From Taishania sp964580465 (GTDB lineage Bacteria > Bacteroidota > Bacteroidia > Flavobacteriales_D > Crocinitomicaceae): 64,000 nt of DNA. Each line of letters opens with the position of its first letter. The first letter of the stretch is position 1. Shown here piece after piece: positions 33,916-42,949 of the stretch. Below the pieces are notes generated by a model, which did not search any database, was not told where the DNA came from, and saw only the letters and a program-made list of their open reading frames with translations. The position numbers and the translations under genes are program-made. The stretch spans positions 1-64,000 of the forward strand of contig CAZOKJ010000008.1 in the NCBI GenBank assembly GCA_964580465.1. Direction: 5' to 3'.

Positions 33916-34673
33916 TGATGAAGGTGCAATACATATTGAATGGTTTACTCATGGCATTTTTGCTGATGACTGCTCCTTCTTTATTCGCACAGGAATGGCG
34001 CGATTCTTTAAATGCAGCTCGTCAGTATTACCAAAAACAAGAGTATGGTAAAGCCTTGGAGAAATTGCAATCTGCACAGAAAAAAGCTCCTGAAGGCGTC
34101 GATTTGTCTAAAGAATTAGGTCAATCTGCTTATCGTAATTTGCAATTCAAAGAAGCTGAAGAGTTGTATAAACACAATGCAGAAGCGGCTAAATCAAAAG
34201 AAGAAAAAGCAAAAGCATACCACAATTTGGGGAATAGTTTAATGCAACAAAAAAAATACAGTGATGCTATTGACGCTTACAAGGAATCATTGCGCAACAA
34301 TCCATCAAATGATAAAACACGTCATAATTTAACAGAGGCAATGCGTCAAAGAGAAGAGCAAAAGCAACAGCAGAATAAAAATAATCAGCAGCAGAATAAT
34401 CAAAACAATAATAATCAACAGAAAAATAACAATAATAACCAACAACAAAATAAGAATCAACAGCAACAGCAAAATAACAATCAGCATCAACAGAATAACG
34501 AAGGACAAAACAAAGAAGATCAACAGCAAAATCAAGATAAAGGTAGTTCTAAACTACACGATAAAGCAGTAGAAAAAAAGTTGGATGATTTAATGAAACA
34601 AGAAGCTGCTACCAAACGAAAAATGGGAGAAAAGCAAGGAACATCATTAAATAAATCAGGAAAAGATTGGTAA
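33915..34673 (+). CDS. batC: BatC, TPR protein with a Gln/Asn-rich tract
   Basis: About 252 residues; start at 33915 in a TGATG overlap with batB (33918 is equally possible). Signal peptide ending at LFAQ, then TPR helices (residues about 25-135; KAYHNLGNSLMQQKKYSDA, DAYKESLRNNP). A stretch of about 55 residues almost wholly Q, N and K follows (about 155-210), then a basic tail. The TPR region fits BatC. The Q/N tract is much longer and purer than I expect for the family and could vary by slippage. Confidence 0.88.
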   Translation: MMKVQYILNGLLMAFLLMTAPSLFAQEWRDSLNAARQYYQKQEYGKALEKLQSAQKKAPEGVDLSKELGQSAYRNLQFKEAEELYKHNAEAAKSKEEKAKAYHNLGNSLMQQKKYSDAIDAYKESLRNNPSNDKTRHNLTEAMRQREEQKQQQNKNNQQQNNQNNNNQQKNNNNNQQQNKNQQQQQNNNQHQQNNEGQNKEDQQQNQDKGSSKLHDKAVEKKLDDLMKQEAATKRKMGEKQGTSLNKSGKDW

Positions 34674-36382
34674 TGAAACAGTTTATTTTACATAGCATTT
34701 TTATTTTCCTCGTAAGTACCGCGTGGAATCAAAAAGCAAAGGTTCAGTTAATTGTAGAACCTGAAATAGTTGGCGTGAATCAATTGATGAATATTACCAT
34801 TAAATCAAATGTAGATGGTGATGTGGTCGAAAATTTGCCTTCCAACTTTATACGACATCAAGGAATGCATACGCAATCATCGTATGTACAAGACTTGAAT
34901 ACTGGTAAAATGGAGCAAGAACACATTGTCGTGTTTTCTGGTTTGTTTAATAAAGCTGGGAAATACCAAATTGGTCCTTTTTATGTGAAATATGGAAATA
35001 AAACGTACACTTCAAATACCGTAAAAGTAGAAGTTTTGGCCAATTCAGTTCAGTCAAGTCCTGATGCGATTTCTAACCGTGAATTGCGTCAACCTGCATT
35101 TGGAATCATCGAACTCTCTTCTCAAAAAGTGTATGAAGGAGAACCGGTTGTTATCTCTGGACGTGTTTACTCTAAAAAATACACAGCAGGAAGACCTATC
35201 CTTAGACAACCATTTGAAGTTCAAGGTGTAGTAGATTTCTTCCCATTGCAACAAGTTGAAAATTGGGAAACACGAAAAGTGAAAGGCAATAATTATGAGA
35301 GTTTTGGATTTGAAAAGAAAGTGTTTTTCCCTGTAGGTACAAATCCAATTAACGTTCAACCTTTTGAAGTATACTTGCCTTTTAATACTATTCAAGGTTA
35401 CAATGTTGTTTCTTCTTCACCTACAATTGAGGTGATGCCTTTGCCTACAAATGCACCAAAAGAGTTCATCGGGGGAGTGGGAAATTTTACTGTAAGCTTT
35501 TCGCAAGACAAAAAACAAATCAAACAAGGTGATATTGTTCAGGTAAAAGTTGAAGTGGAAGGTAAAGGAAATTTACATGCTATAGAAACGCCTAATTTAA
35601 AATTGGCAAGTGGCATGTCAACTTATGGCGATGTTGAAGTAAAGGAAGATTTTATTGTCAACTCAAGCGGATGTGTTGGTAAAATGATTTATACTTATCA
35701 TGTTCAAGTTACAAAAGAAGGGAAACAGCAAATTAAACCACTAAAAATTGCTTATTTTGATCCTAAAGAGGAGATTTATAAATTTAGTGAGGCAGCTCAA
35801 GCACTTGTGTTTGAAGTGAAGGCAAATCCTCAGTTTGAAATGGATGCCGAACAAAATGATCACAATCAAACAGAATATATTGCAACATCTAAAGATCAAC
35901 CACAAGCTGAAAAGAAACAGATGACGACTTATTTTTGGTTGGGTGTTGGTGGCGTTACTTTAGCAGCGGCTGCTTTATTACTTCTTTTTGTTCGCTCAAA
36001 ACGTCGTGATGAAGAGGTGGTGACTGAGACTGTTCAGAAAAAAGAAGCTTCTGTTCAAGTGAACATTCCAGTTCATTCAATAAATGCTTATTTCGAATTC
36101 AAGAATCAAGCTTCATTTTATGGAAAAGAAGGTGTTGCGGATAAATTTTATGCAAGTTTGGAAAAAGCAGTTGTTGCTTTGATGCATTATGAATTAGCAA
36201 TTCCATCGAATGAAACACTATTACGCAACGATTTGGTTCATCGCTTCTCAGAACGTTTTGGCAATAAAGCAACTGCCGTTAATGATTTACTGAATGCTTG
36301 TGATGCAGCGCGTTATGGCATGCAAGGGAATACGACTGAAATGGAACTTTTATTGACCAAATTGGAACAGATAGAAAGTTAG
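34673..36382 (+). CDS. batD: BatD, membrane protein
   Basis: 569 residues from the ATG at 34673 (TAATG overlap with batC). A signal peptide, several extracytoplasmic Ig-like beta domains (EPEIVGVNQLMNITIKSN; VYEGEPVVISGRVYSK; QGDIVQVKVEVEGKGNLH) and one membrane helix at about 420-440 precede a cytoplasmic helical end. This matches BatD (oxygen-tolerance family) and closes the operon. Confidence 0.92.
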   Translation: MKQFILHSIFIFLVSTAWNQKAKVQLIVEPEIVGVNQLMNITIKSNVDGDVVENLPSNFIRHQGMHTQSSYVQDLNTGKMEQEHIVVFSGLFNKAGKYQIGPFYVKYGNKTYTSNTVKVEVLANSVQSSPDAISNRELRQPAFGIIELSSQKVYEGEPVVISGRVYSKKYTAGRPILRQPFEVQGVVDFFPLQQVENWETRKVKGNNYESFGFEKKVFFPVGTNPINVQPFEVYLPFNTIQGYNVVSSSPTIEVMPLPTNAPKEFIGGVGNFTVSFSQDKKQIKQGDIVQVKVEVEGKGNLHAIETPNLKLASGMSTYGDVEVKEDFIVNSSGCVGKMIYTYHVQVTKEGKQQIKPLKIAYFDPKEEIYKFSEAAQALVFEVKANPQFEMDAEQNDHNQTEYIATSKDQPQAEKKQMTTYFWLGVGGVTLAAAALLLLFVRSKRRDEEVVTETVQKKEASVQVNIPVHSINAYFEFKNQASFYGKEGVADKFYASLEKAVVALMHYELAIPSNETLLRNDLVHRFSERFGNKATAVNDLLNACDAARYGMQGNTTEMELLLTKLEQIES

Positions 36383-36389
36383 TTTTAGC

Positions 36390-37175
36390 TTATTTCACGC
36401 TTATTTCACGCGTTCTCACTGTTTGATGGATGAGGTAATAATCGCGTGTGTCGATAACCTTATGGTCGTATTTCAACCCTATGATTTGCGCAGTAGCTTT
36501 ACCTGCTCCTAAAGTGCTCAATTCTTCCGATGAAAATGTGTGATTGGTATTATTTGCAGCAATTAAACGTTGAACACTTCCTTTTTGTCCAACAATACGT
36601 AGATAAACGGAGTCAGCATTTGATAATTGGTTCGTAGTAATTGTATATTCTTTACCTAATTCAATATTTCCAGAAGTGATTGCAGTTACAGTAGCAAATT
36701 CTAGGGTAGAATTAAGCGTAAATGATGGCCAAGTACCTCCAGTACTTGACCAATTTTGTTGCGAATTGTATGCTATGCCTGTTGGAGTATCCGATGAAGG
36801 CAAGTATTGATAAACAGCATTGCTATTAATTGAAAGGTTTTGATTGTTGGCATTTAATGTACCAGTTGACACAAAAGAAATCCCTCCATTTTCACTAAAT
36901 ACAGCTGTTGCAGTACCAATGGTTTTATCTACGACGCCGTTTGCTGTGTTTTCTGTTTTTTGAGTTTTAATGGCAATTAGTGCTGCATATGTACCAGTAA
37001 AACTAGGAACATAGTTAGGAGCAGTTGGATAAGAACCTATGCTGCATGAACCATCATCTTTTGTAGCTTCTATGCTATAATTAGAAGCAGTGGGGTTGGT
37101 GCAACCTTTCTTTTTACAGGAAACAAAACCTGTACTTGCCAATAAACTTAAAAAAACAAAATGAGTTATTTTCAT
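36390..37175 (-). CDS. Putative lipoprotein with a CTNP...DDGSC motif
   Basis: 261 residues. Lipobox GFVSC at about 16-20, then CTNPTASNYSIEATKDDGSC, a short Ca-binding-like motif common on Bacteroidota surface proteins. The rest is beta-rich with no family recognised. It converges on batD with only 7 bp between the stops. Confidence 0.75.
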   Translation of the reverse strand: MKITHFVFLSLLASTGFVSCKKKGCTNPTASNYSIEATKDDGSCSIGSYPTAPNYVPSFTGTYAALIAIKTQKTENTANGVVDKTIGTATAVFSENGGISFVSTGTLNANNQNLSINSNAVYQYLPSSDTPTGIAYNSQQNWSSTGGTWPSFTLNSTLEFATVTAITSGNIELGKEYTITTNQLSNADSVYLRIVGQKGSVQRLIAANNTNHTFSSEELSTLGAGKATAQIIGLKYDHKVIDTRDYYLIHQTVRTREISVK

Positions 37176-37200
37176 TGTAGAACAATTTGAGCTAGTAAAG

Positions 37201-38220
37201 TTAATGAATTAATTGTTCAATAACAGTATCAACAGAAATGTTTTCAATGCAATGACATACTTTTCCTTTGGCACATTTTTCACATTTTTCATCAAAAACT
37301 AAGTAATGTGCATTTTTTCCAATCGCATGCCATCTGCCCGGATGGATTGGTTTTCTGTTGCTGTATAAACCAATAGCCTTAACCTCTAAGGTAGCCGCGA
37401 TGTGCAATGGACCTGTAGAGCATGCAACTAATCCTTTTGATTGTTGAATAAAAGCAGCAAATTGTTCAAGTGAAAATAGTCCAGTTGTGTCTAAAATTTG
37501 TTCGCCATTTGGCAAAAAACCTCTGAATTTACTTCCTTCACCGTCTGTTCCAGAAAAAGCAACGGCGTAGTTGAGTTTGTTTAATCGTTTAGCAAGTTCA
37601 ACGTATTTTTCAATTGGCCATTCTAATGCACTTCCTTGAGATTTTGGATGTAAAATAACGTAATTAGGATACTTCTGAGTGAATTCAACTACTTTCGCAG
37701 GTAATTCAATTGGTGCAATGGTGTAATTCTTTGTCGATTCGATGAGTGTTTCAATACTAGGAGTATGTTTGTATCCAAATGGACTTAACAATTCGAAGTT
37801 TAATTGAGCCTCGTGTTTATCCGAATTTTTACGAGTGAAATTGACGCGATAGTTGCAAGTTAGTAAATGATAAGCTCTGTGAGAAGTACCTACTCGATAT
37901 GGAATACCTACTTTTTTAGCTAAAGAAGCAATTTCTTTATCTGGAAAAACATGTAGAATAACATCGGCATTGATTTCTCTAAATTTAGCTATTTTATTAA
38001 CAGTTGGCAGGCTTTCAAACTCACTCCAATTCACTATTTCATCTACACTTTTGTAGTTCTTTAAAATAGGTAAAGTGTAAGATTTTCCTAAAAAGATAAG
38101 TGTTGCATTGGGATAATTTTCTTTGATCCATGAACATAAGGGCAATGTCAAAATAACATCTCCAATGCTATCTGTCCTTGAAATGAGAACACGTTTGTTT
38201 GATAAATCAATTTTTTTCAT
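37201..38220 (-). CDS. Glycosyltransferase family 9 (heptosyltransferase-like)
   Basis: 339 residues. RTDSIGDVILTLPL at the N-terminus and CSTGPLHIAATLEVKAIGLY in the second half are the GT9 nucleotide-sugar signatures (GPLH). Such enzymes add heptose or related sugars to lipopolysaccharide core. It overlaps the GT2 gene by 14 bp. A Cys-rich end (CEKCAKGKVCHCI) is unusual for the family and may bind metal. Confidence 0.88.
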   Translation of the reverse strand: MKKIDLSNKRVLISRTDSIGDVILTLPLCSWIKENYPNATLIFLGKSYTLPILKNYKSVDEIVNWSEFESLPTVNKIAKFREINADVILHVFPDKEIASLAKKVGIPYRVGTSHRAYHLLTCNYRVNFTRKNSDKHEAQLNFELLSPFGYKHTPSIETLIESTKNYTIAPIELPAKVVEFTQKYPNYVILHPKSQGSALEWPIEKYVELAKRLNKLNYAVAFSGTDGEGSKFRGFLPNGEQILDTTGLFSLEQFAAFIQQSKGLVACSTGPLHIAATLEVKAIGLYSNRKPIHPGRWHAIGKNAHYLVFDEKCEKCAKGKVCHCIENISVDTVIEQLIH

Positions 38221-38962
38221 GGTTTAATCTTCTTAATTCTTTGTATTTAAAAACATTTGATTTTGCACTAATTAATGCGATTTTCAATCCCATTTTACCA
38301 TCTAAAAAGCCTTTTTTAATAAAATACATTCCAATAAAGCGACCAACAGCACTTAAGTAAGGTTTGCAAAATGAAGCTTTTTTTCCAGCAGCATGGAATT
38401 TTTGAGCAGTCAAAGCAGAGTAGTTGTCAGCTCTTTTTCGATGGTCTTCAAATGAAGTATAAGAATAATGGTACAAGTGTCCATGAAGTAGTTTGACAGG
38501 TAAGTGAGAAGGGTAACTCAGTGTTTCGTGCACAAATTCGCCTTCCCATTTGCTTCCTTCTTTTGGAAATAATCTGATTTTTATATCTGGGTACCATCCT
38601 GAATGCTTGATCCAAGTTCCCATGTAATTGGTTAAACGATTGAGTGAATACACGCCAGCTAATCCTTGTTTTTTTTCTTTTAAAATGGCATTTATTAACT
38701 CTTCGCTTAATTCCTCATCAGCATCAAGTGATAAGATGTATTCACATGATGTTAATTCATTCAAGTAATTTTTAGCCTTTGCATAGCCCATCCATTCTTT
38801 TTGCTCGAAACGTACGCCTAATTGTTGACATATTTCAGGTGTTTTATCGCTAGAGAATGAATCCAACACAATGATTTCATCTGCAACTTTTTGCAACGAA
38901 CGAATGCAACGTTCAATATTGCCTTCCTCATTAAACGTGATGATTGCTGCAGCGATTTTCAT
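38207..38962 (-). CDS. Glycosyltransferase family 2 (LPS core type)
   Basis: 251 residues of GT-A fold: TFNEEGNIERCI and VLDSFSSDKTPEI near the N-terminus, DxD-type LSLDADEELS, then KIRLFPKEGSKWEGEFVHE, all typical of the KdtX/WaaE-like GT2 group. It probably extends lipopolysaccharide or a similar surface glycan together with the overlapping GT9 gene. Confidence 0.9.
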   Translation of the reverse strand: MKIAAAIITFNEEGNIERCIRSLQKVADEIIVLDSFSSDKTPEICQQLGVRFEQKEWMGYAKAKNYLNELTSCEYILSLDADEELSEELINAILKEKKQGLAGVYSLNRLTNYMGTWIKHSGWYPDIKIRLFPKEGSKWEGEFVHETLSYPSHLPVKLLHGHLYHYSYTSFEDHRKRADNYSALTAQKFHAAGKKASFCKPYLSAVGRFIGMYFIKKGFLDGKMGLKIALISAKSNVFKYKELRRLNHEKN

Positions 38963-38983
38963 AACAAAAAGATATTAATGTTG

Positions 38984-40504
38984 TTACCTAACTCTCAGCT
39001 TTTGTCCTAAGCTAATACGTTCAATGTTTACACCAGGGTTCAACTTTCTTAATTGGCTGATTGATTTGCCATGGCGCTGTGCAATACTACTAAAAGTATC
39101 TCCTTTCTTTATGATATAGTACTTCGCCTCTTGAGCAGGAGCCTTAACTGGAGTTGTTTCTTGCACAGTTGCACCTTTAGCACTCTCAATTTTCAATCGT
39201 TGACCTGCATAGATATTGGTTGAATGAAGCCCATTTAATACCATAATCTTGTTAACAGATGTGCCATAACGTGTTGCGATACTTGCTAAGGTTTCTCCAT
39301 TTTGTACTTTGTGATAAAATGTATTTCCTGCTTCAGTAGAACCAGGACTTTCTACATTGGTATTGTCGATTGTAGAATCAGCTACGCTATTGGTAGAATC
39401 AGAAAGTGTTGTACGGTCTATCGTTGGTGGAGTTACTTTAATAGGATTAAAAATACTTGTTTCTAATTGATACAATGAATCTTCTAACGTAACTAACTTT
39501 CCAATGTGCTTAATAGGCCCGTATATGCATTGTTTTGGAGAAGTTTCTGGGATGTAATTTTTCTTATAAACAGGGTTCAAACTGCCAATTTCCGCTTCGT
39601 TCCAACCGATTAACTTTTCTATCGTTGACATGTGTACACCTTGTTTCAAACAGATAGAATCCATTTGAGCATAATGAATGGGTGCTTCTGCTGGGATGAT
39701 GTTGTGCTCTGCGTGATAAGTCAACAAGTACGTTGCAGCAATAAAATTGGGTACATATCCTTGTGTTTCTCTTGGTAAGAAAGGTCTCACTTCCCAATAG
39801 GTTGTTTTATTACCAGATCGACGAATGGCTTTATTGACATTTCCTGGTCCAGCGTTGTATGCCGCTAATGCCAAGTTCCAGTCGCCATACATGTTGTGCA
39901 ATTGTTTCAAGTAGCGACAAGCAGCTTCAGTCGATTTTTCAGGATCCATACGCTCGTCTATGTACGAGTTTTCCGATAGTCCATACATTTTGCCTGTTCC
40001 GTACATGAATTGCCACAAACCAGTAGCTCCCGCACGTGATTTCACTTGTGGACGCAAACCACTTTCAATTACACTTAAGTATTTTAACTCTAAAGGCAAG
40101 CCGTGCTCTGCTAATTTTGCTTCGAATAAATCAAAATAAAGACGTGAACGTCCAAGTACAATGCGAGCAAAACCTCTTCTTTGTTTTACAAAAAAACGAA
40201 TTGTTGACAAGGTCGCTTCATTGCACTCTAATTTAAACGGAGTCAATTTATTGATTTCTTTTAATCGTTGACAATAAACATCATCTGAAAATTCTACTAC
40301 CTGACCATCTGCATAGTTAAAAGAAGCAATGACAGCCTCGTAAGTACTGTTTTGCTTTTGCGCATATTCAGCGTAGAATAAATCCAACGATTGTTCAACA
40401 ACATTTGCAAATTGATCACCACTTAATACAGTTGGCTTCGGTTTAAGTTGAGCTAAACTCAAGAAGACATTAACGATGAATAAAGATGTAATCAATAAAC
40501 GCAT
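38984..40504 (-). CDS. mltD: LysM-domain lytic transglycosylase (MltD type)
   Basis: 506 residues from the ATG at 40504. Signal peptide, then an SLT domain with catalytic Glu in SVIESGLRPQVKS, followed by GATGLWQFMYGTG and AAYNAGPGNVNKAI. Two C-terminal LysM domains follow: YHKVQNGETLASIATRYGTS and YYIIKKGDTFSSIAQRHGKS. It cleaves peptidoglycan in the periplasm. Confidence 0.94.
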   Translation of the reverse strand: MRLLITSLFIVNVFLSLAQLKPKPTVLSGDQFANVVEQSLDLFYAEYAQKQNSTYEAVIASFNYADGQVVEFSDDVYCQRLKEINKLTPFKLECNEATLSTIRFFVKQRRGFARIVLGRSRLYFDLFEAKLAEHGLPLELKYLSVIESGLRPQVKSRAGATGLWQFMYGTGKMYGLSENSYIDERMDPEKSTEAACRYLKQLHNMYGDWNLALAAYNAGPGNVNKAIRRSGNKTTYWEVRPFLPRETQGYVPNFIAATYLLTYHAEHNIIPAEAPIHYAQMDSICLKQGVHMSTIEKLIGWNEAEIGSLNPVYKKNYIPETSPKQCIYGPIKHIGKLVTLEDSLYQLETSIFNPIKVTPPTIDRTTLSDSTNSVADSTIDNTNVESPGSTEAGNTFYHKVQNGETLASIATRYGTSVNKIMVLNGLHSTNIYAGQRLKIESAKGATVQETTPVKAPAQEAKYYIIKKGDTFSSIAQRHGKSISQLRKLNPGVNIERISLGQKLRVR

Positions 40505-40513
40505 AAGCAAGAA

Positions 40514-41923
40514 TTAAGATAAATTTCCGATGTATTGAGCAAGGTTTAACATTCCGTTCTCATCAAAGTTGGAAGCCATTATTTGTATACCAAAAGGTAA
40601 TCCACTAGAGTGTTTTCCAACAGGTATTGACAATGCAGGGTGCCCCGATAAATTTGCATGAACGGTAAAAATATCCTGCAAATACATTTGAATAGGATCT
40701 TTAACGCCTCCTTTGTCAAAAGCTACAGAAGGAGTTGTTGGCAATAATATGAAATGATAATTAGCTAAAATTTCATTGGTTTTATCTTGTAGAACACGTC
40801 TAACTTTTTGAGCTTTAGTGTAATAAGCATCATAATATCCATGAGAAAGAACGAATGTTCCAGCCATGATTCTGCGTTTTACCTCTTCACCAAAACCTTC
40901 TGATCTTGATTTTTTATACGTTTCCTCTACACCCTTAGCGTCTGTGCTTCTATAACCAAAATGTACACCATCAAAACGTGATAAGTTTGATGAAGCTTCA
41001 GCTGTTGTTAACACATAATAAGTTGGAACAACATAATCCAAATAAGGGAATGAAACGAGTTCAACCTCATGACCTTTTGCTTTTAGTTGGCCAATAAGTT
41101 GGTTCATTTTTTCAACTACTTCTGGGTCAATTCCTTTTGTTTCAAAACTTTCTTTTAAAACAGCAATTTTCATTTTGCTTGGCAACTGACCATCCAAATA
41201 TGCAGGAACTTCACGAGAAGAAGCTGTCGAATCAAACTCATCTTTTCCAGCCATTACTTGCAAAAGAAGAGCAGCGTCTTCTAATGAATTTGTAAAAGGA
41301 CCAATTTGATCAAAAGATGAAGCGTAAGCAATCAAACCATAGCGGCTAATACGACCATAACTTGGTTTTAAACCATACGTTCCAGTAAATGATGCAGGTT
41401 GGCGAATAGAACCTCCAGTGTCACTACCCAATGCTGCGGTACAAAGTCCAGCAGCTACGGCAGCAGCAGAACCTCCAGATGAACCACCAGGAACTTTTAA
41501 AGGGTCAACTGGGTTTTGTACGCCACCATAATAAGATGTTTCGTTTGAACTACCCATTGCAAACTCATCACAATTAAGACGACCGATGATGATGGCGTCT
41601 TCATCAATAATGCGTTGAACAGCTGTTCCTGTGAACAATGATTCAAAATTCTCAAGGATTTTAGATGAAGCACTTACTTTGTGTCCTTTATAACAAAGAT
41701 TGTCTTTAATACCAACCACCATGCCGGCTAATTTACCAGCAGTACCACTGACTATTTTTTCATCTACTTTTTTCGCTTGAGCCAAAGCAGTTTCAGTGAA
41801 TACTTCAACGAAAGCATTCAGCGATTGCTTCTTTTCTATTTCAGCTAAGTAATTTTCTACAATGGAAACAACACTTTTCCCGGTAGAAAGCTCTGCTTTC
41901 ACCTCATTGAACGTACGACACAT
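40514..41923 (-). CDS. gatA: Asp/Glu-tRNA amidotransferase subunit A
   Basis: 469 residues. The amidase triad is K73 (GIKDNLCYKG), cis-Ser S148 (GGSSGGS) and nucleophile S172 (GSDTGGS). GatA supplies ammonia from Gln for transamidation of misacylated tRNA. gatB and gatC are not in the window. It lies 9 bp upstream of the transglycosylase start and downstream of tatA. Confidence 0.95.
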   Translation of the reverse strand: MCRTFNEVKAELSTGKSVVSIVENYLAEIEKKQSLNAFVEVFTETALAQAKKVDEKIVSGTAGKLAGMVVGIKDNLCYKGHKVSASSKILENFESLFTGTAVQRIIDEDAIIIGRLNCDEFAMGSSNETSYYGGVQNPVDPLKVPGGSSGGSAAAVAAGLCTAALGSDTGGSIRQPASFTGTYGLKPSYGRISRYGLIAYASSFDQIGPFTNSLEDAALLLQVMAGKDEFDSTASSREVPAYLDGQLPSKMKIAVLKESFETKGIDPEVVEKMNQLIGQLKAKGHEVELVSFPYLDYVVPTYYVLTTAEASSNLSRFDGVHFGYRSTDAKGVEETYKKSRSEGFGEEVKRRIMAGTFVLSHGYYDAYYTKAQKVRRVLQDKTNEILANYHFILLPTTPSVAFDKGGVKDPIQMYLQDIFTVHANLSGHPALSIPVGKHSSGLPFGIQIMASNFDENGMLNLAQYIGNLS

Positions 41924-41938
41924 TTTTATTAGTAGAAA

Positions 41939-42124
41939 TTAGTTGTTTTCTTCTTTTTTTTCTTCTTTTTTCTCTTCACCTTTTGTAGCGTCCTTAAATT
42001 CTTTAACACCTTGACCTAGTCCGCGCATTAATTCAGGAATTTTTTTACCACCGAATAATAAAAGCACAATCGCAATAATCAAAATGATTTGTGGTCCACC
42101 TATAACGCCTAAAATTCCAAACAT
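41939..42124 (-). CDS. tatA: Twin-arginine translocase subunit TatA
   Basis: 61 residues: one membrane helix (PQIILIIAIVLLLFGG), the FGGKKIPEL hinge, an amphipathic helix (RGLGQGVKEFKDA) and a Lys/Glu tail. This is the minimal TatA layout. It forms the pore for folded proteins. Confidence 0.95.
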   Translation of the reverse strand: MFGILGVIGGPQIILIIAIVLLLFGGKKIPELMRGLGQGVKEFKDATKGEEKKEEKKEENN

Positions 42125-42150
42125 AATCTATAAATTAAGTATATAATCAG

Positions 42151-42158
42151 CAAAGGTA
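42151..42158 (-). promoter_or_regulatory. -7 element upstream of tatA
   Basis: Minus-strand TACCTTTG matches TAnnTTTG, 26 bp before the tatA ATG. No clear -33 TTG. Confidence 0.45.
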
Positions 42159-42227
42159 ATGAAATAATTACATTTTATGATTGTTTTTAAGGTAGAAGAA
42201 TAAAAGAAAATTAGATTTTTTAACAAA

Positions 42228-42611
42228 TTATTCCTCTTGCCATTCTCCTAGGAAATCAGAAATGTCTCTTCTGTCCTTCTTAGATGGTCGTCCAGTGCCC
42301 ATTTGACGGTAGGAGCTTTGTGCCAATTGGTAAGATTTATATTTTTCAATCTCTATTGGATCGGTGATGTCTAGAACATATTCTGCTACTAATTTTGCAC
42401 CAACTCTGTTGTTGAGCAATTGAAGTACTTTGTAACTAAAAGTTGCATTGTTTTTCTGAATGGAAATGATGTCGCCTACTTTTACTTCTTTGGAAGGCTT
42501 GGCTTGTTCTCCATTGAGTTTTATTTTTCCTTTTGAGGCTAATTCTGTTGCAATCGACCTCGTTTTAGTTAGTCTAACACTCCAAACGTATTTATCAATG
42601 CGACAACTCAT
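42228..42611 (-). CDS. S4-domain RNA-binding protein (Hsp15-like)
   Basis: 127 residues from the ATG at 42611 (MSCRIDKYVWSVRL). The S4 fold continues with TRSIATELASKGKIKLNG and KPSKEVKVGDII. The basic C-terminus has GRPSKKDRRDISDF. Hsp15 binds stalled 50S subunits carrying nascent chains. It overlaps the upstream MmcQ gene by 17 bp. Confidence 0.88.
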   Translation of the reverse strand: MSCRIDKYVWSVRLTKTRSIATELASKGKIKLNGEQAKPSKEVKVGDIISIQKNNATFSYKVLQLLNNRVGAKLVAEYVLDITDPIEIEKYKSYQLAQSSYRQMGTGRPSKKDRRDISDFLGEWQEE

Positions 42612-42948
42612 AACGTACTTTTTTAGGTAAAGATGCAACAACTAATTCATAAGAATGATCGATGAGTTCAAAAAGCAAATTTATGGATACGTCACTGTTC
42701 AAAGAAACAGTATTCCAATGCTTCTTATTCATGTGGTAACCTGGTTGAATGCCGTTATATGCTTCACGAAGCTCAATGGCTTTTTCTGGATCACATTTTA
42801 AATTGATACCACCTAATTCATACACGTCAATCAAGGCGTATATTTTTCCCCCAACTTTGAATACCAATGTTTTTTCGTCAAAAGGAAAACCTTCAGCTGT
42901 TCCATTTTTGGAAAGACAAAATGTTCGTATTTCCTCTAAGTCAATCAT
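42595..42948 (-). CDS. MmcQ/YjbR family protein
   Basis: 117 residues. FPFDEKTLVFKVGGKIYAL and LKCDPEKAIELREAYNGI, then GYHMNKKHWNTV are the family hallmarks. The fold (CyaY-like) is thought to bind DNA, but function is unproven. Confidence 0.9.
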   Translation of the reverse strand: MIDLEEIRTFCLSKNGTAEGFPFDEKTLVFKVGGKIYALIDVYELGGINLKCDPEKAIELREAYNGIQPGYHMNKKHWNTVSLNSDVSINLLFELIDHSYELVVASLPKKVRYELSH

Positions 42949-42949
42949 T

